This document shows positions 12,255 through 23,403 of a stretch of 64,000 nt of DNA, one piece after another. Each line of letters opens with the position of its first letter. Positions within the stretch are counted from its first letter, which is position 1. This DNA is from Tenrec ecaudatus. Lineage: Eukaryota; Chordata; Mammalia; Afrosoricida; Tenrecidae. The notes beneath the pieces were generated by a model. That model was not told where the DNA came from. It did not search any database and was given only the letters and a program-made list of their open reading frames with translations. The translations under genes were made by a program, and so were the position numbers. Location: NCBI RefSeq assembly GCF_050624435.1, contig NC_134536.1:50255258-50319257 (forward strand), written 5' to 3'.

Positions 12255-12995
12255 GAGTGCAGTAGCAAGGACTTATTGAATGTGGTTCATGTAGCCAGTC
12301 TGTAACTTCCCCCAAAACAACCTTTCTCTGCACCGGTCTGATAAGAAGGAGGGGGAAGATCCTGACCGGATTCACCTGCCACTGATTGTGAACAGGACTC
12401 CCTGGAGTGCTGTCCTGCTGTGTCGAAAATGAGCGCAGGAGGAGGGAGTTCATTACCAGCAAGAGCCAGGAGTGGAGCTTGTTCTCTGGGTCCGAGATGC
12501 CTGCTCAGTGAACCTCCTGCAACCAGGTGACAGCTACATCAGAAGAGCTACAGCAGGACCAGGAGCCAGAGAAAGGAATTGAGGTGGACTTGCCAGCACA
12601 GGGAGTAAGTCAGGGCAGGAGACTGGCTTATGGAGTGGGATATCTCTGGGCACAGAGTTGAGGAAGTCGGGCCTCAGCAGAAATGGAGTTGAGTGCCTTT
12701 GTACTGAGGTTTACTGGAGAGGGTGCCTCTGGGCACTTAATTCCGGGAGCTGGGTTTGCTGACCCGTGGAGATTGTGCTGAATGCCCTCCGATTGAAACA
12801 TAAGCAGAGTTGTATGCCATTTGGGTATTATTTAGCAAACCTGAAACTTTGTAAGATGCCGTGATAAACAACTACACCCAACCTTTCTCACTGGTATTAC
12901 AACTTGTTAACTTCCTTAAGGAAACCTTAAATCTTGAATTTTGTCTGTGAGTCTGTGTGGTCATTGCAATGGATACTAGAACCCAGAGAAGTAAA
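12255..12995 (+). repeat. Unclassified interspersed repeat, copy A
   Basis: Homologous, in opposite orientation, to 28,880-29,832. Matched blocks in order include cagcaagagccaggagtgga, accaggagccagag, gggagctgggtttgctga, and near the end cttgaattttgtctgtgag. It holds about two diverged units of the 59-bp segment that is amplified to nearly six in copy B. No open frame is shared, so it looks like a non-coding element, possibly an LTR. I cannot name the family. Confidence 0.7.
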
Positions 12996-13019
12996 ATAGA
13001 GAACATGAACTGCGTCAGC

Positions 13020-13215
13020 TTCAAAGCTATGCATTAGGTTTTCAGCGGCTTCTTCTTCCGAAGTGTGGAGCCGTTCTTCGTTGTCTGTTCTTAGTCTGGA
13101 AGCTCTGCAGAGATCTGTGCACTTTGGGCGACCCTGCTGGCGTTTGAAGTACCAGTGACACAGTTTCAAGCGCCAGAGCAACATGCAGGTCACCACAGTA
13201 GAACCAACTGCCAGA
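13020..13215 (-). mobile_element. Afrotherian long-type SINE, middle segment
   Basis: Antisense of the segment at 2,010 and 32,448: ggcgaccctgctggcgtttg, then agcaacatgcaggtcaccac. Both the tRNA head and the 3' tail are absent or unrecognisable. Confidence 0.6.
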
Positions 13216-13489
13216 TATGTGTCTACAATTAAGTCAACACTGAGTGTAACATTAGTTTTTCTGTATGCATTTACTTATTCATTCGACAATATTTATCAAA
13301 CCTATTCATGTTATTTAATTATTAGTAAAGATATACAAACAAGTAAATCAACACTAATATTAGTTAATTTATGACTACTATTGACAAGCACTATTAATTT
13401 TACTCCTAGATGGATTTTATTTTGGGTGTGTTCCCATCAGGTGGGTTGACTATACATTTACTCAAGGGAAGAGTGAGTTGCCCGTGGTA

Positions 13490-14480
13490 CACCACTAGGT
13501 CGCCACGTGTCCCCCACTTTGGGAGTAGTAGCTCTTGGTGTGTACAGGAGAAGACCCCCAGTACTCGACCGCATCAGTAGGCAACATCATCGGATTTCCA
13601 TGTGAAATGTCGAGACGGAGTTCGAACAAAACATCGGCATCCCACCTGACACACGTGATTTTTGTTAACAAAAGCAGTTCGTGTTTCAGCCACTCTGTGT
13701 TAGTTGGCGTTGTTAGAGCGCATTGTTTAAACCTTTTGCGCCTGTGTTCCAAGCACTTTGCTATAATTCTCCTAGTTTTGTGTCTTTTTGTACTGTTTTG
13801 AGATAAAAATATGGGTCCTAAGAAAGTTTTTTTAAAAAAAGAATCATGATAAGGAACTGGATATCCATGTTATCAACATTGTTGATGATAATTTAGTAAA
13901 CCCTTTTAGAAAACAGTTAAGGAAACGCCAACAGGACACCACGGTAGACAGGTTGTTTGTTTGTTTTTAATCTTTAGAGAAAGCCAGCCAGGGCCTAGTG
14001 AAAAAAGGCAAAGATGGGAAAAAACTGAAAAGCAGCTACCAGTTGATTTGATGGAAAGGGATTCTCCTTCCAAACAATGACTGTCTCTCCATACCTCCTC
14101 TCCGCATCCGTGTCCACAGATCCAGATCCTCATCCATCTCAAGGTATGGGCCATACTGTAGTTGTTAAAAACCCTTTTTATTATTGCGTTTCTTATTTAA
14201 ATTATATTATTTAACTCTGAACGTATTTACTTTGAAATTTCTGTGTAATGTTTTGTATAAAAAGGCAAGGTTATGGTAAAAACTTGGTGGTCGAGGACAG
14301 ATATGAGAGTCTACTGCAATAGCACAAGCCAAAATATTTTACTTCTGAATTTTGTTTGGAATAAGTTTTTCCAACAAAAAAGACTAATCTATTTTCAGTT
14401 ATTCCTTATGGGAATATTGACTTGGACCTGGGATGCACCTTGCTCTGCATCTATTCACAATTTAACGTTAACCCTGTTTA
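13490..14480 (+). mobile_element. Tigger/pogo-like DNA transposon remnant, internally deleted
   Basis: At 13,811 an ATG opens with MGPKK, the usual start of Tigger-type transposases; it is followed almost at once by C-terminal-like sequence. From 13,896 the translation contains RKRQQDTTVDRLF, resembling the QTTLDxFF tail of pogo-type transposases. About 14,180-14,480 is an AT-rich non-coding tail. Most of the DDE catalytic domain is missing, so the element is dead. I did not find convincing terminal inverted repeats; the assignment rests on the two short protein motifs and could be wrong. Confidence 0.4.
14290..14395. repeat. Duplicated segment, copy 1
   Basis: Shares tgagagtctactgcaatagc ... 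ggaataagtttttcc with 14,715-14,800, same orientation, roughly 80% similar by eye. Confidence 0.7.
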
Positions 14481-14714
14481 TGTATCACTACAATCCTTAC
14501 TTTCCATTTTGCAGAATTCATTTTGCCCCATCGTCCCCCAACTTCAACTCTCAAAGCTGTAATGGATGAAATCGTTATGTACTCATTTGCCGTTGTAATG
14601 ATTTTGGTGGAATTTTCAGGAGGGATGATAAGTGACTGAAAGATACCTTGTACTGGAAACAGACCACGTGGGGACCACGTGTTTCGTAGAGGCAGGGGGA
14701 AAGATGATGATATT

Positions 14715-14800
14715 AGATGAGAATCTACTACAGTAGCCCAAGTCAGAATGTTTTGCTTCTGCATTTGTTTGAAATAAGTTTTTCTCTCCAAAGAAAAATT
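14715..14800. repeat. Duplicated segment, copy 2
   Basis: Second copy of the 14,290 segment (tgagaatctactacagtagc ... gaaataagtttttct). Probably a second end of the same DNA-transposon family or an old local duplication. Confidence 0.7.
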
Positions 14801-16430
14801 AGAATTGGGAAAAAGTAAAATAGTTTTCTTCAGGTTATAAGAAAAATGTATTTAGCTTGAGTTTTTAATCACTGGATTAATCATATAATACAAATGGAAT
14901 CACCTCTCAGGTGCAAATGTTGCTGCTGATGTTATTTTACCACATGACCTTAGACACTTATCTCATTTACTTAAAATCTCTGTTTTGACAAGATTAGATC
15001 CTGCAGTTATTGAAATCCCTGCAATTGTAGCAGCAGGTCCATAATTGTACAATTACCAGAAAACAGACCTCCCCCACCTTTTTTCTCCAATATAAAGGTA
15101 CCACCTGACAAAACTTGAAAGGAGTAAGATACCTAGGTTGAAACTTCAAACCTGGAGCGTGAAAAAGATGGTAGTTCCGTCAGAGTCCAGCAGGAAACAA
15201 AGTCAATGGGCTTCATATTCAATCAGAACTTGAGCCCACCTATAACTGCCACTTGTACAGAGTGCCTATTTCTTTTGGCGATTTAGTCCGATTTCATTAT
15301 ACTCACCATAGGTGTTAGAAGAAAGAGAGGAAATAGCCAAACTAATGAGCTTGTGTGTGGTTGTAAATCTGCCCAACGGCCGGAAGCTATCGCTGTGTTG
15401 TTTTCTGCAGCAGCACGGACCACTTTTCCTCCAGGCGGTCACCACTTGAAATAATTACTGACATCAGTGATGCAAGCTCCTGGATTTAATAGAAACAGGT
15501 TTATGTCATCATCCATCACTGGGCAACATCGAACTGCTCTGTTATTTCTAAAAGTTTCTTTAAATGTCTGAAGCTATTTTACTATTTTACCACAGACTCG
15601 CTAAGTAACTCTTCCACCTTGTTGAGTCTTAAATGTGTTACGATAGCTGTATTAGTAGAAACATCTTTTAACCAGACATTGACATAACATTACATGTTAA
15701 CAGCATCTGAGTTTTCATATGTCCCAAGATCTTATAAAGGAATACATTTGTAACTTTCAATAAAGGCCTTGCTTCGAAGAAGACTTTTCTAGCCTTCTTC
15801 AATGGGACGCTTTTACAAAGCTGTAGGATTTGACTGAGACCTCTCTCTTAGTCAAGGGTGTGAACTAGAAGCTTCTACCTTTGCAGTCTCAAGCTCCCTC
15901 TTCTGGGGTTATTGTGACTTGTTCAAGAGTATAATTTTAGGGCTACAAGGGGGTACAAAGAGAAAAAAAAAGCTCTGCTGGGTGGAGCTTGCATAGTATG
16001 CATTTTTTGTCCTGGGTGAGCATCAAGCAACTCGCTCTGAGTTAGTGCACCCAGTGGTGTCACCTGGGAAGGTTCTCTCTGGTCACAGTGAATTTTTTTT
16101 CATAAAAGCAGTTTCACTTGAGCCTCATTTTTAAAAATGATGGTTGATTTAAAAGAACAGTTTGGGGCGGGGAAATTTTGTTTCCTGCTGGAAGGAAAAT
16201 GCTGCAGAAATTGTTGTGTTGTTGAATACAGCTTACCAGAACAGCGCTAAGGGAAAAACTCAAGTGTAGGAGTGGTTTTCTCATTTCAGAAAAAGTAAAT
16301 GTTGATTGATGACAACTTCATTCAGGACATTGTCAACTTCCCGAATGAATGAAAATGTCAACTTGTAGTGAATGTGGAGTTCGTCCCCTGATCAAATTGT
16401 TAACTAAGCTTTCTCTTGAGAGGTTCTAAA
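14801..16430. other. Gene-less sequence
   Basis: No exon or known repeat that I can support in about 1.6 kb. Confidence 0.45.
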
Positions 16431-16434
16431 AGTC

Positions 16435-16875
16435 TTACATAACAGTGTGTGACAAAAAGGCCTGCGTTGTGGCAGACGGGGAATGGTTTTGCCACCATGA
16501 CAATGCACCTTGCTCATGCCGCCATCTCACTGTGCCAGTTCTGAACCCAAAACAGCATGCCTCTTTTTCCCCACACACCTTACTCACCTGACCTAGCCCT
16601 GTGTGACTGCTTTTTGTTTCTGTGAATGAACAGGGAGTGACATGAAAGGTCAGCGATTTGACAACATAGTAGAGGTGTATAAAAACGAGGGAGGTGGAGG
16701 TGCTGTCAGCCATCCAAACAGAGGAGTTTGAAAAATGTTTCCAAGAATGGAGTTGCAGATTTGACAAATGTATTAAGTGTAATGGAGAGTAGTTTGAAGG
16801 TAATAAGGTTGTTTTATAAAATAATAATAAATAAATACATAGTTTTGAAAACATTCCCTTTTTTGGAGGGCATCT
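16435..16875 (+). mobile_element. mariner-type DNA transposon fossil (3' half of transposase)
   Basis: The + strand encodes two transposase signatures separated by a frameshift: HHDNAP near 16,492 (second catalytic Asp) and PHTPYSPDLALCDCFLF from about 16,570 (third catalytic acidic box, family form PYSPDLAPCDFFLF). Later, GEYFEG-like sequence near 16,783 precedes the stop and the 3' end. The spacing and motifs fit the Tc1/mariner DDD/E class. Stops and the frameshift show that it is inactive; the 5' half is absent. Confidence 0.8.
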
Positions 16876-16879
16876 GCTC

Positions 16880-17615
16880 ACCCAGCTCTATTCTCGGCCC
16901 CTGTTTCTTCTATGGCACTTTTCTTAGCCGCCATTGCTCTCCCTGTCTCCTTCAAGATAGGATCTTGTCTGACTCGATAGCCCTCTCTTTAGGAACCTGT
17001 CCTGAAGTTAGCTTTGTTTGGTTTCAAGAGTTCATGAGTATCAAATGACCTTTTTTTGATTTTTTTTCTTCAACCCCTCCCCCCACCCCCACCTCCGGGC
17101 TCTTTCGCAGATTTATCTACCTTTCTTCTGACGTTAGTTAGTACACTGAGCTTTCTTGATTGGATTCACTGCATTGAGTGGGCAGTGTCTTTTGACAATT
17201 CTGCTACCTTTTATTTTTCCCCTGTGTCCAGCTCAGCACATTGCTGATAACACGGGCCTAATTCACAAACACCTGCCCCCCTCGTGTTTTGGAGATGTTG
17301 GGGTAATGTTCTTTAATTTTGTTCTAGGTTTTGTCTGTGTTTTATTTTTTATCTGATATCTTATTTATTATTTGAGTGAGGCTTGAGGAATTTATTTAAC
17401 TAGACTGCATTCTTTCTTTTTTCTAAAACTGAATTCTTGTCCTAACTCCCTTTTCTGTTTTTCTTTACTCTCTTTTGTTAAATTATCTTGTCCTAAGATA
17501 ATCTTATTTATTTAAAAAAATATAAGACATGCAGAGAATTGAGCTAAACAAAACCGATAGCTTGGTGAATTTTCACAAAATGAAACTACGTACCAGTAAC
17601 TACAACTGTGCTCAA
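16880..17615. other. Pyrimidine-rich gene-less sequence
   Basis: Many T/C-rich runs. It could be further antisense old-L1 sequence leading into the next feature, but I cannot place it. Confidence 0.4.
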
Positions 17616-17619
17616 GAAA

Positions 17620-17960
17620 TAAAATTAATGTTTTCTAATTTCCTTTTTGATTTCCTCAGTGATCTTGGGTTAATTAGAAGTCTGCTACTTAATTTCCAAA
17701 TATTTGGGGATTTTCCAGGTATCTTTCAGTTAGTGATTTCTGGTTTAGTTCTATTATAATCAGAGAGCATCTTGGTTAATCCTTGAATATGCCTTTTGGC
17801 ATGAGCTATTTTTCATGGCTCTTTTGTGCATGGTTTAAAAGGTGGCATATTCTGATGTTGATGGTAGACTATAAATATTAATTATGGTGCATCTGGGTGG
17901 TACATAAGGTTAACTTGCTTGATTATTTCTGGAGATGTGCAGGAAGAAAGGCTTGACAAC
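17620..17960 (-). mobile_element. Ancient L1 (L1M-like) internal fragment
   Basis: Reads as antisense L1 ORF2-region sequence: ctacttaatttccaaatatt, ttttccaggtatctttcagt, then tctattataatcagagagca and, further on, catattctgatgttgatggt. These match, in order, the conserved antisense L1 ORF2 segment of placental mammals. It is much more diverged than the lineage-specific L1s elsewhere in the window. Confidence 0.7.
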
Positions 17961-18159
17961 CTACTTTGGGCGATTCAGCCATTATAAACCCGATTGAGCC
18001 ATTCTGTGACTCACGCACAGATGCCACGGGTCAAAGTCAACTTGATGCAACTGGGGTTTCAGCTGTCCTGCTTTGCTGTGTCATGGAAACTGCAGCTGTG
18101 GGTCAGAGTCCCAAAGGGAGTGGAGGAGAGAATGCAATGGAGGTTTCAAACTAACAAAT

Positions 18160-18350
18160 TCTCTGCTGCTGTGTGGAGTCTGGCTCCTGGTAACCCTACA
18201 GGGCAGAGAAGCATGGCTCCCTTAGGCTTCTGAGACTGTAACTCTTTACAGGAGTAGAAAGCTTCGTCCTTCTCCCTTGGAATAGCTGGCGGTTTTGAAC
18301 TATTGACCTCATGGTTAGCAGCCCAGCACATAAAAACTAAGCCAAGCCAA
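18160..18350 (-). mobile_element. Afrotherian SINE
   Basis: Antisense body and tail: tggagtctggctcctggtaa, agactgtaactctttacagg, ggttttgaactattgacctc, then gttagcagcccagcac of the tRNA-derived part. Confidence 0.8.
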
Positions 18351-18589
18351 ACCTACCAAAGGGAAAGAGGTTTACCATCATCCAAGTCTTGATTCCAGTG
18401 TAATCTCTTTCTGGCCACTATCAACCACAATGGGATTATTGGGGCTTGGGGTGCCAGAGATGGAGAGAAGAAAGAACGTAAACAGCATTGTTCTTGCTTT
18501 GAGCATTGGAAACTCCTTGTTCTATTCCTCATGCTAGAACTAGAGAGGCAGTTGGAGTTCCCCGTCTGCACTCTGCCCAGTTCGGGGTT

Positions 18590-18880
18590 GCTTGGTTCAA
18601 GTCAGGAAATACAGAAGGGAAGAAAACATAGCAATCTCACAGTTCTGTGGAACTTGGATTCTGGTTATCGTCCCTAATTTTCCTTGTGTTCTTTATGCTC
18701 CGAGACCTTACACAGCTGGTCCATGCATTCTGTCCCCGTTGGAGAGTTACATTTCCTTGGTGAGACAGAGATGGAGTGTGCTTGTTTTACATGGTCCTCC
18801 TCGCTGAGTGGACATCGGCTTGATGGCAGGGAGTGGGAGTTGGAGTTGGAGGCTAGAAGGATTCATTGTGGTTTTAATTT
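18590..18880 (+). mobile_element. Afrotherian SINE, diverged
   Basis: Sense order of tRNA B-box-like ggttcaagtcaggaaa, then cagttctgtggaac, then the tail cttgatggcagggagtggg. Probably carries an internal insertion, as it is longer than its relatives. Confidence 0.45.
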
Positions 18881-18884
18881 GACT

Positions 18885-19505
18885 TTCACTGGCATTTGCT
18901 AAGATTGGATACTTTTGTTCATTATTACTGGCTATTTGATATTCGTGTTTGAAAATTGTTAATGAAGTGGTTCATATATCTATCTTTTTCAGTTAGACTG
19001 CATATCTTTTCATTATTGATTAATAGGAATCATTTGCTCTGAAGTGAGACATTTGCCAATTTCCCAATGGGATGCTGATCTTCTGGTCCATAGCTCAAAT
19101 CTACCTAGCAGCTCTAAGGCAGCAAGGACTGGCAATCTGCTTTCATAAGGGGTATAGCCTAGAAACCTTGATGATAGTTTCTTTTTGAGAATTAATCTAG
19201 ACTAGTCCCAAGGAGTTTGGAATTAAAGGTGTCCCAAATGTCCAACTTTTCCAAGATGTTATACCATTCCATCACCCCACCCCTCTTCCCTTGAGTATAT
19301 TTCCCATCTTCCTGAGTTCTGCAATTCCTTTCTGTGTTCTACAGAAACTCATGAAGCTTAAGGAAATGTCTCAAGTGGTGATTGGTGCAGTTACATCCCA
19401 AATCCAAAAGTCAGGCAAATGCAAGCCAAATACAGAGTCCAGAGCCAGAAGTCATACATGTCTGAAAATCAAAGCCAGTCTTTTTCTTTATCAACAGTCA
19501 GGAAA
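18885..19505. other. Gene-less sequence
   Basis: Nothing recognised ahead of the microsatellite. Confidence 0.4.
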
Positions 19506-19510
19506 GAGAT

Positions 19511-19549
19511 CACACACACACACACACACAGGGACAGAGAGAGAGAGAC

Positions 19550-19580
<31 letters not shown>

Positions 19581-19607
19581 CAGAGAGAGAGACACACACA
19601 CAGAGAC

Positions 19608-19660
<53 letters not shown>
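19511..19660. repeat. Compound (CA)n/(GA)n microsatellite
   Basis: About 150 bases of CA then GA dinucleotides with CA interruptions. Frames across it give only alternating Thr/His or Arg/Glu and are not coding. Confidence 0.95.
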
Positions 19661-19662
<2 letters not shown>

Positions 19663-20036
19663 TATGGTGAAGATGTGGAGCTTCTCCTGTAGCAGACCAC
19701 ATACACAAGGAGATCAAAAGATGGTGACAATCTAATGAACTACATTATATCATCTTTGAATTTCTGCAATAATCTTATTCAGTCATGATATAATACCCTT
19801 TTAATATACAACTGGACTTCTTTGACAATATTATATTTGTGATTTAATATTTGTGTGAAATACTGATCAGTACTTTTTCTTTCTTGTGGTGTGTTTTATT
19901 CTAATTTCTGTGAATATTACCCAGAGTTTATTAAACAAGTGGGAAATTTAGATACGAGGGTTTATTTTATGTTCTTTGAAAGAGTACAGGTAAAACTGAA
20001 AGAATCATTTCTTGAAAGTGGGATGAATTTGCTTAT
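19661..20036. other. Gene-less AT-rich spacer
   Basis: Nothing recognised. Confidence 0.4.
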
Positions 20037-20049
20037 AAAACTAATTGTT

Positions 20050-20398
20050 AAAATAACGAGGTATAAATTACCAAGGGCACATGAGGGAGGGGGGAAAGGG
20101 GAGGGAGGGGAAAAAAAAAGAGGACCTGATGCAAGGGGCTTAAGTGGAGAGCAAATGCCTTGAGAATGATTGGGGCAGGGAATGTATGGATGTGCTTTAT
20201 ACAATTGATGTATGTATATGTATGGATGGTGATAAGAGTTGTATGAGTCCCTAATAAAATGTAAAAAAAAGAAAAGAGGAGAAAAAAATGATTAGGGCAA
20301 AGACTGTACAGATGTGCTTTATACAATTGATGTATGTATATGTATGGACTGTGATAAGAATTGTATGAGCCCCTAATAAATTGTTAAAATTAAAAAAA
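20050..20398 (+). mobile_element. L1 3' end with duplicated ('double') tail
   Basis: A short 5'-truncated L1 reaches its normal 3' end (gagtccctaataaaatg, about 20,247-20,262), passes through an A/G-rich spacer (20,263-20,287), and then repeats the last ~110 bases of L1 to a second end (gagcccctaataaattg). One TSD, aaaactaattgtt (20,037-20,049 and 20,399-20,411), encloses both tails, so they inserted together. The same tail-spacer-tail order exists on the minus strand at 35,929-36,140. Confidence 0.85.
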
Positions 20399-20411
20399 AA
20401 AACTAATTGTT

Positions 20412-21310
20412 TTCCTGGCATTTCATGATGCTCACCTTCCCGACATGATCACTGAAGACAAAGAGGGTGCATAAGTAAACAGGGTGCAGAAAGCTAATGG
20501 TGCCGGCTATCAAATGATACAGCATCTGGAGTCTTGAAGGCTTGAAGGTAAACAAGCAGCATTCTAGCTCAAAAGCAATAAAGCCCACATGGAAAAAGCA
20601 CACCAGCCTGTGTGATCATGAGGTGTTAAAGGAATCAGGTATCAGGTATCAAAGAACAAAAAAATTCGTATCATTGTGAATGAGGGGCAGTACAGAGTGG
20701 GAACCCAAATCCTATCTGTAGGCAATTGGACATCCCCTTACAGAAGGGTTGCGGCGAGGAGACGAGCCAGTGAGGGTGCAGTGTGACACTGATGAAACAT
20801 ACAACTTTCCTCTAGTTCCTAAATGCTTCCTCCTACCCCACAACAATGATCCCATTCTACCTTACAAATTAGGCTAGATCAGAGGATGTACATCGGTATA
20901 GATAGGAACTGGAAACACAGGGAATCCAGGGCAGATGATCCCTTCAGGACCAGTGGTGAGAGTGGTGATTCCGGGAGGGTGGAGGGAGGGTGGATTCAAA
21001 AGGGGGAACAAATTACATGGATCTATATATAACCTCCTCCATGGAGGATGGACAACAGAAAAGTGGGTGAAGGGAGATGGCAGTCTAAGACATGACAAAA
21101 TAGTAATTTATATATTATCAAGGCTTCATAAGGGAGGAGTGGTGGGGAGGGAGGGAGGGGGTAAAATGAGCTGATGCCAAGGGCTCAAGTAGAAAGCAAA
21201 TGTTTTGAGAATGATGATGGCGAGAAATGTACAGATGTGCTTGACACGATGGATGGATGGATTGTAATAAGAGTTGTATGAGCCCCCAATAAAATGATTT
21301 TTAAAAAAAA
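20412..21310 (+). mobile_element. 5'-truncated L1, 3' UTR only
   Basis: Sense L1 3' UTR from tttcatgatgctcaccttcc to agcccccaataaaatgattt. The double-tail L1 inserted at or next to its 5' boundary. A single copy of the 248-bp segment is present. Confidence 0.85.
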
Positions 21311-21384
21311 CTGTTTCCTTTGGAAGAAAAATTTTAACTGGTTTTAAAATTGTTTTTAAACTACTTTTTGAATGACAAATTTTT

Positions 21385-22120
21385 AAAAACCATTTTATTG
21401 GGGCTCATACAACTCTTATCACAATCCATACATACATCAATTGAGTAAAGCACCCTTATACATTCGTTATGCTCATCATTCTCAAAATTCGCCTTCCGCT
21501 TGGGATCCTGGAATCAGCTCCTCATTTTCCTTTTTCCCTCCCCCTCCCCCTCCCCCTCCCCCTTCCCTCATGAACATTTAATAATTTATAAATTATTATT
21601 TTATCATAACTTACACCTCCTCCCTTCCCTTACCTCCCACACTCTCATGTCCCTCCTGGACCGTTGGTCCCATTATTTTCTTCTCACAATGTTTGTCTAA
21701 CCTATCTTATCTAGGTGGACCTGCAGATACAGCAATGTGTGCATAAAAATGCGGATGCTTTTGACACGACCAAAGTGGCACATAAGAACATGGCATCAAT
21801 AGCATCAATACTAACACACTAACAAACAAAAAAACCACTGGCATACAAAATTAAAAAGAAGAGAGATAAAAAAGAAAAAACAAAACAAAAAGACAGCAAA
21901 AATACCCCTAAACAAACCTGTTAATAGTTCGACGTCTGTTTGTTGCCCTTTAGGAGTGTTTTCTGGACGAGTCTGATGGGGTGCCACATCCTGGCCCCAA
22001 AGTCCATGTTTTATACTCCCTCTGGACCTCCTTACTCTACTTCCCCCACTGCTCCATTGCAAGCCCCCAGTGTTTTGCCTCAGTGTGGTGGGGTCAGCTC
22101 AGTCACACATCCCCCACTAT
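21385..22120 (-). mobile_element. L1 3' UTR with a large internal deletion
   Basis: Begins with the antisense L1 end (ccattttattggggctcata). Near 21,610-21,640 it jumps to 3' UTR sequence that lies about 1.3 kb further on in intact copies. It ends near atcccccactat. The imperfect direct repeats gaatgacaaattttt (21,370) and gaatgccaattttttt (22,121) flank it and look like a TSD. A CT-rich (CCCCCT)n run lies at 21,538-21,566. Confidence 0.75.
21538..21566. repeat. (CCCCCT)n simple repeat within L1
   Basis: Five hexanucleotide units where other L1 copies have a non-repetitive C-rich tract. Confidence 0.85.
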
Positions 22121-22907
22121 GAATGCCAATTTTTTTTGTGGAATATTTCTGTCCATTTTTGTTAAAATAATTCTTAAGTTTCTGTTTGACAATACAATCA
22201 TTTTGTCTCGATTAAAAGCTTTTAGGCTAGCCCTTTAGTTCATAACTTATCAACTATAATGGAAGAATTGTTTTTTATCATTTTATTAGGGGATCACACA
22301 ACTCTTATCATAATCCATACATACATCAATTGTGTAAGGCATATTTGTACATTCATTGCCCTCATCATTCTTAAAACATTTGCTCTCCACCTAAGCCCCT
22401 GGCATCAGCTCCTCATTTTTTCCCTCCCTCCCCACTCCCCCATCCTTCATGAAACCTTGATAATTTATAAATTATTATTTTGTCATATCTTGCCCTGTTT
22501 GATGTCTCCCTAGATATACTTTTCTGTTGTCTGTCCCCAAGGATGGAGGTCACATGTAGATCCTTGTAATTGTTTTCCCCTTTCCACCCCACCCTCCCTC
22601 TAACCTTCCAGTATCGCCACTCTCACCACTGGTCCTGAAGGAATCATCTGCCCTGGATTCCCTGTGTTTCCAGTTCCTATCTGTACCAGTGTACATCCTC
22701 TGGTCTAGATAGATTTAAAAGGTAATTGGGATCATTTAGGAACTAGAGGAAAGTTGTATGTTTCATCGTTGCTACATCACACCGTGACTAGCTCATCTCC
22801 TCCCCGAGACCCTTCTGTAACAGGATGTCCAGTGTCCTACAGATGGACTTTGGGTCTCCATTCTGCACTCCCCCCTCATTCACTATGATAAGATTTTTTG
22901 TTTTGAT

Positions 22908-23403
22908 GATGCCTAATACCTTATCCCTTCGACACCTCGTGATCGCACATGTTGGTGTGCTTCTTCCATGGGGGCCTTGTGGCTTCTGAGCTAGATGGCT
23001 GCTTGTTTACCTTCAAGCCTTTAAGACCCCAGACACCATCCCTTTCCATAGTTTGGCACCATCAGCTTTCTTCACCACATTTGCTTATATAACCATTTGT
23101 CTTCAGCGTTCATGTCACGGAGGTGAGCACAGAATGATATGATTTTTTGTTCTTTGATGCCTGATAACTGATCCCTTCAGCACCTCATGATCACACATGC
23201 TGGTGTGCTTCTTCCATGGGGGCTTTGTGGCTTCTGAGCTAGATGGCTGCTTGTTTACCTTCAAGCCTTAAGACCCCAGACACGATAAATTTTTATGGCC
23301 GGGCACCATCAGCTGTATTTACCACATTTGCTTATTTACCCGCTTTGTCTCAGTGGTTGTGTCAGGAAGGTGAGCATCATAGAATGCCAATTTAATAGAA
23401 GAA
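22908..23403. repeat. 248-bp tandem duplication in L1 3' UTR
   Basis: Two units, each starting gatgcct and containing gagctagatggctgcttgtt. The period of 248 is the same as in the L1 at 35,929. Confidence 0.85.

Noticed and set aside
19291..19692. 133-codon frame rich in Arg/Glu
   Set aside because: Driven by the (GA)n/(CA)n microsatellite.
21600..21650. Spliced L1 RNA as cause of the internal L1 deletion
   Set aside because: A ggtaagg string at the junction is retained, not removed, so it cannot have served as the used donor; a plain deletion is simpler.
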